A DNA stretch of 64,000 nt from an uncultured Pseudomonadota bacterium (GCA_903921325.1 CAIXPL010000019.1:62001-126000), one strand, 5' to 3'; counted from the first letter of the stretch, positions 52,887-61,844 are shown. Numbers and translations: made by a program. Notes: generated by a model from the sequence alone, not told the origin.

Positions 52887-53867
52887 ATGCGAGCGGTGCA
52901 AATCAGCAATACGGGCGGCCCCGAAGTCTTGCATTCGATCGAGCTGCCCGAGCCTGTGCCCGGTCCCGGCGAAATCCTTGTGCGAGCCGAGGCAATCGGG
53001 GTGGGCAAACCCGATGTGCTGTTTCGCACCGGGGTCTATCGCTGGATGCCCGCGCTGCCAGCGGTGCCCGGCGCTGAACTGTGCGGACGCATCAGCGCAC
53101 TGGGCGATGGGGTAAGCGGTCTGAAGGTAGGCCAGCGGGTGCTGGTGTACTCGCTCTCTGGCCGTTGCTATGCCGAATCGATTGCAACACCGGTGGCAGC
53201 AGTCACGCCAATACCGGACTCGATTGATCCGGTAGATGCCATCTGCATCCCCAATTATCAGGTAGCACACGCCCTGCTCACCGAGGCCGCACGCGGTGTC
53301 AATCCGCGCTGGATCTATGTCAACGGTGCCGCCGGCGGCGTCGGATCGGCCGTGGTGCAACTATGCAAAGCACGCGGCCTCGCGCTGATTGCCGGCGCCA
53401 GCTCGGCCGAAAAGTGCGCGTTTGCCATGGCGCAGGGCGCAACCCGCACCATCGACTACAGCCGCGAAGCGGTGGTTGAGCGGGTGATGGCTCTCACCGG
53501 CGGCCAGGGTGTCGATCTGTCGCTCGATCATCTGATCGGACCGCAATTCACTGATACCCTGGCGATGCTCGCGCCCTTCGGTCTGATTGTCTCGTTCAAC
53601 ATGCTGGCCGGTTGGCCGGAACAGGATCTGTTCAAAGCCATGCGGGCCAATCTGCCGCGCAGCCCTGCGGTGCGCTGTTTTACGATGCACAGCTACGATA
53701 GCAACCCGACCGCGCGTGCTCGTCTGATGCAGGAAACGATTAGTCTGTTCGAGCGCAAGGAAGTCCACCCTGCCATCTATCGGCGCCTGTCCCTTGCGCA
53801 GGCGCGCGAGGCGCACGAACTGCTCGATGCCCGTGCGGTGCTGGGCAAGCTGGTGCTGATTCCGTAA
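52887..53867 (+). CDS. Quinone oxidoreductase-like MDR-family protein
   Basis: Zinc-independent medium-chain reductase of 326 residues. The GroES-like half has MRAVQISNTGGPEVLHSIEL and VRAEAIGVGKPDVLFRTGVY; the nucleotide motif is VNGAAGGVGSAVVQLCKARG, and VDLSLDHLIGP follows. It should reduce quinones or enones with NADPH. ATG 52887 has CGGAG. It diverges from livK with a shared regulatory region, suggesting the same pathway, and ends 2 bp before the tRNA-Thr 3' end. Confidence 0.9.
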   Translation: MRAVQISNTGGPEVLHSIELPEPVPGPGEILVRAEAIGVGKPDVLFRTGVYRWMPALPAVPGAELCGRISALGDGVSGLKVGQRVLVYSLSGRCYAESIATPVAAVTPIPDSIDPVDAICIPNYQVAHALLTEAARGVNPRWIYVNGAAGGVGSAVVQLCKARGLALIAGASSAEKCAFAMAQGATRTIDYSREAVVERVMALTGGQGVDLSLDHLIGPQFTDTLAMLAPFGLIVSFNMLAGWPEQDLFKAMRANLPRSPAVRCFTMHSYDSNPTARARLMQETISLFERKEVHPAIYRRLSLAQAREAHELLDARAVLGKLVLIP

Positions 53868-53869
53868 AT

Positions 53870-53944
53870 GGTGCCGCTTGTCTGGATTGAACAGACGACC
53901 TACCGCTTACAAGGCGGTTGCTCTACCACTGAGCTAAAGCGGCC
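53870..53944 (-). tRNA. tRNA-Thr (UGU)
   Basis: A 75-nt cloverleaf with CCA encoded. The acceptor pairs GCCGCTT with AAGCGGC, the anticodon loop is CTTGTAA with anticodon UGU, and the T arm is GTCTG-TTCAATC-CAGAC. The D loop is short (AGTGGTA). It converges with the MDR gene, almost touching its stop codon. Confidence 0.97.
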
Positions 53945-53961
53945 CCGGATGGCGCGCGGAA

Positions 53962-53990
53962 TTATATTCTGCTGGCGGCCTGCCCTGAAG
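53962..53990 (-). promoter_or_regulatory. Probable promoter of tRNA-Thr
   Basis: Minus strand -10 TATAAT (53962-53967) and a weak -35 TTCAGG (53985-53990), 17-bp spacer. The expected start is about 11 nt before the mature 5' end at 53944, normal for tRNA genes. Confidence 0.5.
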
Positions 53991-54030
53991 CCTTACGTGA
54001 TGCAGTGTCGTGTCCGTCAGCCAAAAGTTT

Positions 54031-54093
54031 CACTTGAATCGGCACAGCGCCGCGTCTGCCACTGCGGTCCTACTTGATACGACGCAGCGCCGG
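54031..54093. repeat. 40-bp imperfect duplication of the sspB 3' end
   Basis: ACTTGANNCGNCNCAGCGCCG occurs at 54032 and again at 54072, matching at about 17 of 21 positions without gaps. The second copy contains the sspB stop (CTA, plus strand, at 54070); the aligned triplet in the first is TCA, also a stop on the minus strand. Confidence 0.5.
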
Positions 54094-54639
54094 ACGCGCG
54101 CCCGGTGCTGCCGGCGGTCGTGGCTCCGGCGAGTCACCCGAGGGGTCGGTGGAGGCAGGCACCGCATGCAGCGGTGCGATCAGTGTCGGCACCTTACCCG
54201 AAGTCACATCTGGCACTTTGAGCGGACCTGCAGCCAGATCGGGCGAGCGTGGCTGATCTATGTGCTGGGCGTCGGTCAGCTGCCCGAGCTGTGGCAAGGT
54301 GTCAGCCAGATCGGGGGGCAGGCTTGGTGTTACCTCAAAGGTCATGCCCTGACCGTTCTCACGGGCGTAGATGGCGGCCACTGCACCCACCGGCACCTGC
54401 AATTGGCGACTCACACCGCCGAAGCGGGCCGAGAATTCAATAAAGGCATTGCCGATGCGCAGGTTGTGCGCCGCGAGCGGCCCGATGTTGAGCACGATCT
54501 CGCCCTTGCGCACAAATTCCATGGGTACGCGGGTGTTGGCATCGACCATCACCGCAATATAAGGCGTCTGTCCATTGTCAACGCACCACTCATACAACGC
54601 ACGCAGCAGATAGGGCTTTTGCGTGGTCGACTCCGACAT
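54070..54639 (-). CDS. sspB: ClpXP protease specificity-enhancing factor SspB
   Basis: Adaptor that brings ssrA-tagged proteins to ClpXP, 189 residues. The folded domain (residues 1-110) has KPYLLRALYEWCVDNGQTPYIAV, VRKGEIVLNIGPLAAHNL and FSARFGGVSRQLQVPVGAVAAIYARENGQG. The acidic/Pro-rich tail ends GARPALRRIK, the conserved ClpX-binding patch. It follows sspA by 37 bp. Confidence 0.95.
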   Translation of the reverse strand: MSESTTQKPYLLRALYEWCVDNGQTPYIAVMVDANTRVPMEFVRKGEIVLNIGPLAAHNLRIGNAFIEFSARFGGVSRQLQVPVGAVAAIYARENGQGMTFEVTPSLPPDLADTLPQLGQLTDAQHIDQPRSPDLAAGPLKVPDVTSGKVPTLIAPLHAVPASTDPSGDSPEPRPPAAPGARPALRRIK

Positions 54640-54676
54640 GGCAGCCATTCCCCGGAGCGCGAGCGGGCCTCAGGGC

Positions 54677-55276
54677 CTACTTGCGCATGACCTTTTCTGA
54701 TGGAGTGAGTGCATCAATGAACGCCTGGCGGCTGAAAATCCGCTCAGCATATTTCATCAACGGCGCGGCCTGCTTGGGCAACTGGATGCCGTAATGGTCA
54801 AGCCGCCACAGCAATGGGCTCAGTGCCACGTCGAGCATTGAGAACTCTTCACCCAGCAGAAATTTCTGTTTGGCAAACACCGGGGAGAGCTGCGTCAAAC
54901 GTTCAAACAGCAACTGACGTGCGCGCTCCTGCTGCTTGGAATTGCCATTCTCGATCGCATCGATCTGCGAGAACAATTCAACTTCAAAGCTGAACAGAAA
55001 CAGTCGTGCGCGAGCCCGTTGCACCGGGTCCGGCGGCATGAGCTGCGGATGCGGAAAGCGCTCATCAATGTATTCATTGATGATGTTGGCTTCGTACAGG
55101 ATCAGATCGCGTTCAACCAGCACCGGCAGCCGGTTATACGGATTCATCGCCGCGATGTCCTCGGGCTTGTTGTACATGTCGACGTCGATGATCTGAAAGT
55201 CCATGCCCTTTTCGTAGAGCACGATGCGGCAGCGCTGGCTGAAAGGACAGGTGGTACCTGAATATAGATTCATCAT
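54677..55276 (-). CDS. sspA: Stringent starvation protein A
   Basis: Glutathione-transferase-fold protein bound to RNA polymerase under starvation, 199 residues. It opens MMNLYSGTTCPFSQRCRIVL, with the family's NRLPVLVERDLILYEANIINEYIDERFPHP. The chosen start (55276) has GAGG 9 bp upstream. It is encoded between petC and sspB, the usual beta-proteobacterial order. Confidence 0.95.
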   Translation of the reverse strand: MMNLYSGTTCPFSQRCRIVLYEKGMDFQIIDVDMYNKPEDIAAMNPYNRLPVLVERDLILYEANIINEYIDERFPHPQLMPPDPVQRARARLFLFSFEVELFSQIDAIENGNSKQQERARQLLFERLTQLSPVFAKQKFLLGEEFSMLDVALSPLLWRLDHYGIQLPKQAAPLMKYAERIFSRQAFIDALTPSEKVMRK

Positions 55277-55367
55277 CAATGACTACCTCATGCTCCAGAC
55301 CCGGAGCGTCGATGCACATGAAGCCGTGCCGCCGGCAGCGCGGCCGTGCCGTTTTTTAAAGCCAACT

Positions 55368-55396
55368 AAAAGGCTCGATGGGGCGCCCGATCGAGC
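55368..55396 (-). terminator. Intrinsic terminator after petC
   Basis: The stem GCTCGAT / ATCGAGC (55373-55379 and 55390-55396) with a GC-rich 10-nt loop is followed on the minus strand by C then four T. It begins 19 bp after the petC stop, separating petABC from sspAB. Confidence 0.6.
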
Positions 55397-55414
55397 GCCC
55401 GGTCACCGCGTGCC

Positions 55415-56155
55415 TCAGTGGACGTCCTTCCAATAGGACGCCTTGAGCAGATAGGTGAGCAGGATCAGGATCGACAGGACGATCAGCACCAGATATCCGA
55501 GGTTATGGCGCTCGATGGCATGCGGCTCGGCCATCCAGCCCATGAAGTTCACCAGGTCGGCCACCGTCTGGTCGTACTGCACCGAGTTCATCGAACCACC
55601 GTGCGCCGCTCCGATCACCAGTTCGTGATGTTCCTCGCCCTCAATCCTGACAGTCTCGGTGTGGCCTTCAGCCACCCCTTGCAAGGACCACATCGCGTGC
55701 GGCATGGCGACATTCGGAAACACCCGGTTGTTCCAGCCGGTGGCGGTATTCGGGTCGCGGTAGAACCCTCGCAGATAGGTATAGAGCCAGTCGACACCGC
55801 GAGTGCGCGCTTCCACCGACAGGTCAGGCGGCGCGTTGCCAAACCACTCGCGCTGTTCGCGTGCGCGCGCAGCCACGTTCATCATGTCGCCGACTTTTTG
55901 ACCGGTGAACAGCAGGTTCTCCTTGATCTGTGCTTCAGTCAGACCGATCGCCTTCAACGAGTTGTAGCGCACCAGACCCGCGCTATGACAGTTCAGACAA
56001 TAGTTGACGAAGGTACGTGCACCGGCCTGCAGACTGGCCGCGTCAGTCGGACTGATCGGTGCCCGGTCAAGTTTGACGCCCTCGTTCGCCATCGCCGGCA
56101 AACCGATGAGGACGCTCGCAACAAGGGCGGCACATGTGGCAATGAAAGCTTTCAT
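55415..56155 (-). CDS. petC: Cytochrome c1 of the bc1 complex
   Basis: Membrane-anchored c-type cytochrome of respiratory complex III, 246 residues. Signal peptide ends near PAMANE. The heme attachment site is NYCLNCHSAG; the likely Met ligand is in VAMPHAMWSLQG. One C-terminal helix (LGYLVLIVLSILILLTYLL) anchors it. ATG 56155 is taken over a GTG 12 bp upstream. Last gene of petA-petB-petC. Confidence 0.96.
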   Translation of the reverse strand: MKAFIATCAALVASVLIGLPAMANEGVKLDRAPISPTDAASLQAGARTFVNYCLNCHSAGLVRYNSLKAIGLTEAQIKENLLFTGQKVGDMMNVAARAREQREWFGNAPPDLSVEARTRGVDWLYTYLRGFYRDPNTATGWNNRVFPNVAMPHAMWSLQGVAEGHTETVRIEGEEHHELVIGAAHGGSMNSVQYDQTVADLVNFMGWMAEPHAIERHNLGYLVLIVLSILILLTYLLKASYWKDVH

Positions 56156-56163
56156 AGTCGATC

Positions 56164-57459
56164 TCACCAGGTCACCCGCGTGGGTTCGGGCTTGGTCTTG
56201 TCCCAGCGTGTGTACCAGGGCATGAGCAGGAAATAAGCAAAGTAGATCACCGAGAGCACCCGCGCCGCCCAGGTCGCCACATCGCTACCGCCGATCACGG
56301 GAATACCTGCGCTGAACCGTCCCCACACATCGGTCGGCTCGGTGCCCAGGTAACCCAGCACGAGCAGGCTCACGACGAACAGGGCAAGCCACACCTTGAA
56401 ATGGTTACCGCGATAGCGCACCGAGCGCACCGCACCACGATCGAGCCACGGCAACAGGAAGAACAGCATCACCGACAGGCCCATGCAGGCCACACCGGGG
56501 AACTGAGACTGAAACAAGGGAGGCACCGCACGCAGGATCGAATAGAAGGGCGTGAAGTACCACACCGGCGCGATATGCGGCGGCGTCTGCATCGGATTGG
56601 CCGGAATGAAATTATTGGCCTCGAGGAAGTAACCGCCCATCTCCGGGCCGAAGAAAATGATCGCAGCGAACACGAACAGAAACACCGCTACGCCGAACAG
56701 ATCCTTCACCGTGTAATACGGATGGAAGGGAATGCCATCGAGCGGGATGCCGGTCACAGGGTCCTTGGTCTTCTTGATTTCGATACCGTCAGGATTATTT
56801 GAACCCACCTCATGCAGCGCGAGGATGTGGGCCGCGACCAGACCGCAGATGGCCAGCGGCAATGCGATCACATGGAAGGCAAAAAAGCGATTCAGTGTGG
56901 CATCGGACACCACATAGTCGCCGCGAATCCACAACGACAGGTCGGGCCCGATCAGCGGCACCGCACCGAACAGGTTCACGATCACCTGGGCGCCCCAGAA
57001 TGACATTTGCCCCCAGGGCAGCAGGTAGCCAAAAAAGGCCTCACCCATCAGCATCAGAAAAATGATGACGCCAAAGATCCAGATCAGTTCGCGCGGTTTG
57101 CGATAGCTGCCGTAGAGCAGCCCGCGGAACATGTGCAGGTAGACCACGATGAAGAACGCCGATGCACCGGTGGAATGCATGTAGCGAATCAACCAGCCAA
57201 ATGACACCTCACGCATGATGTATTCGACCGATGCGAAGGCAAACGCGGCATCGGGCTTGTAATGCATGGTGAGAAAAATGCCGGTGACGATCTGATTGAC
57301 CAGAACCAGCAATGCGAGCGAACCAAAGAAGTAGAAGAAATTGAAATTCTTCGGTGCGTAGTATTCCGACAGATGCTCTTTCCACATCTTGCTGGCCGGA
57401 AAGCGTTCATCGATCCAACCGAGCAGCCCGGTCGTGGTCACGATTTTTTCTGCCGCCAT
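56164..57459 (-). CDS. petB: Cytochrome b of the bc1 complex
   Basis: Eight-helix, two-heme subunit of complex III, 431 residues. Heme-ligand histidines are in the helices containing MHSTGASAFFIVVYLHMFRG and FFAFHVIALPLAICGLVAAHILALH. The quinol-site motif PEMGGYFLEANNFIPANP-type sequence includes PEW-loop equivalent seen as HIAPVWYFTPFYSILRA. The start is 3 bp after the petA stop. Full-length for the family, with both N- and C-terminal halves fused as in respiratory rather than photosynthetic b6. Confidence 0.96.
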   Translation of the reverse strand: MAAEKIVTTTGLLGWIDERFPASKMWKEHLSEYYAPKNFNFFYFFGSLALLVLVNQIVTGIFLTMHYKPDAAFAFASVEYIMREVSFGWLIRYMHSTGASAFFIVVYLHMFRGLLYGSYRKPRELIWIFGVIIFLMLMGEAFFGYLLPWGQMSFWGAQVIVNLFGAVPLIGPDLSLWIRGDYVVSDATLNRFFAFHVIALPLAICGLVAAHILALHEVGSNNPDGIEIKKTKDPVTGIPLDGIPFHPYYTVKDLFGVAVFLFVFAAIIFFGPEMGGYFLEANNFIPANPMQTPPHIAPVWYFTPFYSILRAVPPLFQSQFPGVACMGLSVMLFFLLPWLDRGAVRSVRYRGNHFKVWLALFVVSLLVLGYLGTEPTDVWGRFSAGIPVIGGSDVATWAARVLSVIYFAYFLLMPWYTRWDKTKPEPTRVTW

Positions 57460-57462
57460 GTC

Positions 57463-58029
57463 CTAGCCCTCTTTCTTGTCAGTGCCGATCAACAGCTTGG
57501 AATCGGACAGGAACACATAATCCGGCACCACCAGGTTAAGCGGCGCTGGCACGCCCTTGTAGACGCGACCGGCGAGGTCAAACTTGGACCCATGGCAAGG
57601 GCAATAGAAGCGGTCGCTCTCGGCCTGAAACACCGGCGAGCAACCCAGATGAGTGCACACACCAACGGCGACGAAGAATTCGGGCTTCTGCGCACGCAGC
57701 TTGTTGCCGGTCAGCGTGCTGGGTTGCTGGGCCTGTTCCACACCCGGGTCGACCACCAGATCATCGGATTTGGCGACCGAATCGATCTGCTCTTTCGTGC
57801 GGTGCAGGATCCACACCGGCTTACCCTGCCATTCGACCGTCAGGCGCTCACCCGGTGCGATATTGGCGATATCGACTTCCACTGGCGCGCCCATGGCCTT
57901 GGCACGTTCCGAAGGCATCATGCTGTCGACAAAGGGAACGACCGCCGCGAGACCGGCCGCGCCGCCCGCAGCCGCAGTGCCAATGACCAGATTGCGACGC
58001 TGGTGGTTGACTTTCGGGGGGGTACTCAT
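57463..58029 (-). CDS. petA: Rieske iron-sulfur subunit of the bc1 complex
   Basis: [2Fe-2S] subunit of complex III, 188 residues. ATG 58029 (MSTPPKVNHQRRNLVIGTAA) gives a twin-arginine signal-anchor, as is normal for bc1 Rieske proteins. Cluster ligands are in CTHLGCSP and CPCHGSKFD (C-H and C-H). First gene of petABC, with a good promoter 140 bp upstream. Export would depend on the TatABC system encoded 3 kb away. Confidence 0.96.
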   Translation of the reverse strand: MSTPPKVNHQRRNLVIGTAAAGGAAGLAAVVPFVDSMMPSERAKAMGAPVEVDIANIAPGERLTVEWQGKPVWILHRTKEQIDSVAKSDDLVVDPGVEQAQQPSTLTGNKLRAQKPEFFVAVGVCTHLGCSPVFQAESDRFYCPCHGSKFDLAGRVYKGVPAPLNLVVPDYVFLSDSKLLIGTDKKEG

Positions 58030-58169
58030 GAATCGAAGGCTCCTGATTGCGATGCGGTGCGAAGAGGCCTGGCTGCGAGCGCTGCAGCAGCGCTCAGACG
58101 CTGGTGCCGCCCCCGGCAGCAGCCGCCGATCAATGCCGGCCGCGACCACCTCTGAAAAGCGAACGCGTG

Positions 58170-58199
58170 ATTATAGCGAATGTGCTGTCCATAAGCCAA
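58170..58199 (-). promoter_or_regulatory. Probable sigma-70 promoter of petABC
   Basis: Minus strand -35 TTGGCT (58194-58199), 18-bp spacer, -10 TATAAT (58170-58175). The leader to petA would be about 130 nt. The region is notably A+T-rich for this genome. The rest of the 251-bp gap before the NIF3 gene holds nothing else recognisable. Confidence 0.6.
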
Positions 58200-58280
58200 A
58201 TAGTTTCCTATAAGAGCCTGAAATAATTGACTAAATCGGACTTTCCGACGACCCCGCGCGAGCCCGTTGCAAGGTTCGCT

Positions 58281-59087
58281 TCAGATCGGATTGGCGATAT
58301 CGATGTACTGGTGCTCGACACCGAAGTGCAGCGCGAGATGTGCGCCGAGCGCCTGCACGCCGAAACGCTCGGTCGCATGGTGCCCAGCCGCGATGAATCC
58401 AACGCCAGATTCGATCGCCAGATGATAATTGGGCTCCGACACCTCACCGGTGATGAAGACATCCACCCCGCTCGCAATCGCCTCCTCAAAATAGCTTTGG
58501 GCACCACCACTGCACCACGCCACGTGACGCACCGGTCGCGCCGGATCGCCCAGTAGAAGCGGCGTGCGTCCGAGCGTCAGTTCGACCTGCCGGGCGAGCT
58601 CGCCCAGCGTGCCCACGCTCGCCGCAGCGCTTTGCGCATCCCACTGACCGATTGCGATCAAATCGTTCTCACCGGTCCTGCCGGTCTGCAGCAGACCGAG
58701 CTTTTGCCCCAGTTGCGCGTTGTTGCCAAGTTCGGGATGGGCATCCAGTGGCAGGTGGTAGGCAAATAAATTGATGTCGGCGGCAAGCAGGCGTGCGATG
58801 CGCTCGCGCTTGCCACGGCGCAAGCACGGATCTTCATTGCGCCAGAAATACCCATGATGGACGAGGAGCGCATCGGCCCTTGCCTCGATTGCCGCCTCGA
58901 TCAATGCAAGACTCGCGCTCACCCCGGTGACCAGGCGGCGCACGGTGGCAGTGCCTTCCACCTGGAGCCCGTTTGGGCAATAATCGTGGAAGCGTGAAAC
59001 CTGCAGCAAGGATGCGAGATAGGTTTCCAGCTCGCCTGCTGCGACAGTCGATTCAACGCGATCGGTAAATGGTTTGGGCGCACTCAT
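58281..59087 (-). CDS. NIF3/YbgI family metal-binding protein
   Basis: NIF3 family (Nif3-like dinuclear metal protein), 268 residues. Metal-binding signatures are [31 protein letters not shown] and the C-terminal [17 protein letters not shown]. Proposed roles include GTP cyclohydrolase I type 2, but the physiological function is unsettled. ATG 59087 is preferred, the frame being open upstream without family similarity. It diverges from the degS-like gene across 52 bp. Confidence 0.92.
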   Translation of the reverse strand: MSAPKPFTDRVESTVAAGELETYLASLLQVSRFHDYCPNGLQVEGTATVRRLVTGVSASLALIEAAIEARADALLVHHGYFWRNEDPCLRRGKRERIARLLAADINLFAYHLPLDAHPELGNNAQLGQKLGLLQTGRTGENDLIAIGQWDAQSAAASVGTLGELARQVELTLGRTPLLLGDPARPVRHVAWCSGGAQSYFEEAIASGVDVFITGEVSEPNYHLAIESGVGFIAAGHHATERFGVQALGAHLALHFGVEHQYIDIANPI

Positions 59088-59139
59088 GCGCGCTAGTGTA
59101 CCGGTGCAAGCCGTCACTGACATCAAGGAGAAACTGCCG

Positions 59140-60282
59140 GTGCTTCGTCGATTGTGGCTGACGTTCGCGCAATGGGCCACAGTTGCGATGGCACTGTTGC
59201 TCGCCATCCAGACCTTTGAGCCGCAATGGCTGGCCGGTTCGTTGCGCGGCACCCCGGTGGTTTTCAATGACGCGGCGCCCGCCCCGGGCGCGAGCGCCGC
59301 ACCGCGGGTGGACTCCTATGCGGACGCGGTACACAGGGCACAGCCCTCGGTCGTCAACATCTACACTCGCAAGGCCGCACGCCGCAGCCAATTGGCCGAT
59401 GACCCGTTCTTTGGCCAGTTCTTTGGCAATCCGGGACCACAACAGACGCTGGGCTCCGGCGTCATCGTCTCCGCACAGGGATACATTCTCACCAACAATC
59501 ATGTGGTCGAAGAAGCCGACGAAGTCGAAGTGGCTTTTTCTGATGGTCGTCAGATTGCGGCCAAGCTGGTCGGGGCCGATCCGGAAACCGATCTGGCCGT
59601 GTTGAAAATCGAATCGCCCAACCTGCCGGCGATTACCCTCGGTGGCACCGATGATCTGCGCGTGGGCGATGTCGTACTCGCCATCGGTAATCCGTTTGGT
59701 GTCGGTCAGACCGTCACCATGGGCATCGTGTCGGCGCTCGAGCGTCGTGATCTGGGTATTAATACGTTCGAGAATTTCATCCAGACCGATGCAGCGATCA
59801 ATCCGGGCAACTCTGGCGGTGCGCTGGTCGACACCCATGGCAATCTGGTCGGCGTGAATTCGGCAATCTATAGCCGTACCGGTTCGTCGATCGGCATCGG
59901 CTTTGCCATCCCGGTATCCACGGCACGGCAGGTGATGGAACAGTTGATTGCAAATGGCAGTGTGATCCGCGGCTGGCTCGGTGTGGAAATGCGCGAGGTG
60001 ACCCCCGAGATTGCCGAGTCCTTTGGGATGAAGTCGGCCCAGGGCATCCTGATCACCAACCTCGCCCGCGGCGGGCCGGCTGACAAGGCCGGTGTAAAGC
60101 CTGGCGACGTGGTGAATGCCCTGGACGGCAAACCGCTGCTCGATCCCAAGCTGCTATTGAATCAGGTGGCCGCGATGAAACCGGATCAGACGACCACCTT
60201 GAGCATCCTGCGCGACGGCAAGACGCTGCAACTCAAAGTCGTGATTGGCAAACGCCCGGAGAGCCGGCGGCCTGAACGCTAG
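59140..60282 (+). CDS. degS: DegS/HtrA-type periplasmic serine protease
   Basis: Membrane-anchored trypsin-like protease with one PDZ domain, 380 residues. GTG 59140 is taken because AGGAG lies 9 bp upstream. Residues 1-22 form a membrane anchor ([20 protein letters not shown]). The catalytic triad is H121 (LTNNHVVE), D151 (ETDLAVLK) and S225 (NPGNSGGAL). One PDZ domain follows. Single PDZ plus anchor suggests DegS/AlgW function (starting sigma-E release) rather than DegP. Its stop lies inside a CTAG repeat shared with tatC. Confidence 0.92.
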   Translation: MLRRLWLTFAQWATVAMALLLAIQTFEPQWLAGSLRGTPVVFNDAAPAPGASAAPRVDSYADAVHRAQPSVVNIYTRKAARRSQLADDPFFGQFFGNPGPQQTLGSGVIVSAQGYILTNNHVVEEADEVEVAFSDGRQIAAKLVGADPETDLAVLKIESPNLPAITLGGTDDLRVGDVVLAIGNPFGVGQTVTMGIVSALERRDLGINTFENFIQTDAAINPGNSGGALVDTHGNLVGVNSAIYSRTGSSIGIGFAIPVSTARQVMEQLIANGSVIRGWLGVEMREVTPEIAESFGMKSAQGILITNLARGGPADKAGVKPGDVVNALDGKPLLDPKLLLNQVAAMKPDQTTTLSILRDGKTLQLKVVIGKRPESRRPER

Positions 60283-60405
60283 CGCGGCGCGATCGGCAAG
60301 CCTCAGGGCGCCCCTGATTTCCCGCAACGGGACGCGCTGAGAGACGCAACCGGTCAGTGTTTTGCGCGCCCCGCCTCGCGCTGCGCGCTAGAGCGGCGCG
60401 ACGGG
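60277..60405. repeat. 20-bp direct repeat carrying the degS and tatC stop codons
   Basis: CGCTAGCGCGGCGCGATCGG at 60277-60296 and CGCTAGAGCGGCGCGACGGG at 60386-60405 agree at 17 of 20 positions. The CTAG in the first is the degS stop (plus strand) and in the second the tatC stop (minus strand). CTAG is a rare tetranucleotide in proteobacteria. Confidence 0.65.
60303..60317 (+). terminator. Short hairpin after degS
   Basis: TCAGGG-CGC-CCCTGA, a perfect 6-bp stem with a 3-nt loop, followed by TTT and then C-rich sequence, 20 bp after the degS stop. A weak intrinsic terminator at best. Confidence 0.4.
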
Positions 60406-61140
60406 TTCTTCGATGGCTTTCGGCGCAGAGCGCTGGACAAATCGAGCCATCAGGAGACCCACCTCGAACAAGAGGCAGAGCGGCACGGCCAGCAGGCATT
60501 GCGAGAGCACATCCGGTGGCGTAACCACCGCTGCGATTACAAAGGCTGCCACATAAAAGTACCCGCGAAACGCGCGCAATTGCTCAATCGTGACGACCCC
60601 GGTGCGCACGAGGATGATCACCACGACAGGTACTTCGAAGGTAACGCCAAAGGCCAGAAACAGCGTCATGGCAAATGAGAGGTATTGCTCGATGTCCGGT
60701 GCGACCGAAATGCTGGCCGGTGCCCATTGCGCAACAAAGCTGAAGACAGCACGGAACACAAAGAAGTAGCAAAACAGCACACCGATGAAGAACAGTGATG
60801 TGCTTAACACCACCAGTGGCAGGACAAGCTTTTTTTCGTGCTCGTAGAGCCCGGGGGCAACAAACGCCCACACCTGATAGAGCACATAGGGCAGAGCGAC
60901 AAAAAACGACAGCAGCAGTGTCATTTTCATCGGCACCAGAAATGGCGTGACAACCCCGGTGGCGATCATGTGCGCACCGGGTGGCAACACCGAGATCATC
61001 GGTGCTGCCAGCAGATCGTAGATCTGACTTGACCAGAAAAACAGCACCACGAATACGGCAAGCACTGCGACGATTGCACGCACCAGCCGCGCGCGCAGCT
61101 CGATCAGATGCGACATGAACGTGTCGGGCGCGTCACTCAT
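60388..61140 (-). CDS. tatC: Sec-independent translocase TatC
   Basis: Polytopic receptor subunit of the twin-arginine translocase, 250 residues, six hydrophobic segments. Typical sequence: MSHLIELRARLVRAI, VWAFVAPGLYEHEKK and FLAFGVTFEVPVVVI. It recognises the signal of folded, cofactor-bearing proteins. It lies 21 bp after tatB in tatA-tatB-tatC and converges with degS. Confidence 0.96.
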   Translation of the reverse strand: MSDAPDTFMSHLIELRARLVRAIVAVLAVFVVLFFWSSQIYDLLAAPMISVLPPGAHMIATGVVTPFLVPMKMTLLLSFFVALPYVLYQVWAFVAPGLYEHEKKLVLPLVVLSTSLFFIGVLFCYFFVFRAVFSFVAQWAPASISVAPDIEQYLSFAMTLFLAFGVTFEVPVVVIILVRTGVVTIEQLRAFRGYFYVAAFVIAAVVTPPDVLSQCLLAVPLCLLFEVGLLMARFVQRSAPKAIEEPVAPL

Positions 61141-61161
61141 GCAGGCTTCTCGGCTGGCGCT

Positions 61162-61560
61162 CTAGTAATGGACCCGGGTGTCGGGCGCGGGGGCCGCGCC
61201 CGTACTGCCGGACTCGGCGCCCGCAGGCAGGCTGAGGGGGTCGCTGCCCGCCATACCGATGCCATGCGGATCAACCATGCTCTGGGCGGTTGCATTCAAT
61301 TCTGCTTCGGTCTTGGCCAATTCGGAACGTATCGATCCCTCAAAAGCACTGGCACCGGCTTCAATGTCATCACGAAATTTTTTCAGATCGGCCATTTCCA
61401 TTTCGCGATTGATGTCGGCCTTTACCTCGTTCACATAGCGCTGCATGCGCCCGGTCAGGTGCCCCATGGTACGGGCCATCTTGGGCAGCTTTTCAGGACC
61501 GATCACCACCAGGGCGACCACCCCGATCACCATGATTTCAGAAAAGCCAATATCGAACAT
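61162..61560 (-). CDS. tatB: Twin-arginine translocase subunit TatB
   Basis: Single-helix subunit that forms the substrate receptor with TatC, 132 residues. The N-terminus MFDIGFSEIMVIGVVALVVIGPEKLPKMA is canonical (Glu in the helix, then GPEKLP hinge), followed by an amphipathic helix and an acidic tail. It is 50 bp from tatA and 21 bp from tatC. Confidence 0.95.
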   Translation of the reverse strand: MFDIGFSEIMVIGVVALVVIGPEKLPKMARTMGHLTGRMQRYVNEVKADINREMEMADLKKFRDDIEAGASAFEGSIRSELAKTEAELNATAQSMVDPHGIGMAGSDPLSLPAGAESGSTGAAPAPDTRVHY

Positions 61561-61610
61561 GAGCGTCGAGGCGCTAGATCAGTCCGAGCGCAGTCGCGCT
61601 GTACGTCGCG

Positions 61611-61844
61611 CTAGGCCTTGCTCTCGCGCTTTACTTCGCTCTCGACGGTGGTGCCACCGGCGCCAGCGGCGCCGACCTGACGTTGCGCCTCGGTGGCCGC
61701 ATCGGCACTTTCTTTCATGCCGTCTTTGAACCCGCGCACGGCTCCGCCCAGATCAGAACCGAGATTCTTCAATTTCTTGGTGCCGAATACCAGCAGCACA
61801 ATCACCAGAACGATCAGCCAATGCCAAATACTGAATGAACCCAT
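61611..61844 (-). CDS. tatA: Twin-arginine translocase subunit TatA
   Basis: Pore-forming subunit, 77 residues, with [25 protein letters not shown], hinge [10 protein letters not shown] and amphipathic helix [15 protein letters not shown]. First of tatABC. The spacer to tatB contains a second GCGCTAG (61571) like the one at the tatA stop (61608), 37 bp apart. Confidence 0.95.
   Translation of the reverse strand: MGSFSIWHWLIVLVIVLLVFGTKKLKNLGSDLGGAVRGFKDGMKESADAATEAQRQVGAAGAGGTTVESEVKRESKA

Noticed and set aside
53868-54077. 69-codon frame after the MDR gene
   Set aside because: It reads through tRNA-Thr on the opposite strand; a shadow of the RNA gene.
61571-61614. GCGCTAG doubled at the tatA stop (61571 and 61608)
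   Set aside because: Only seven identical bases with weak flanks; noted under tatA but not counted as a duplication.
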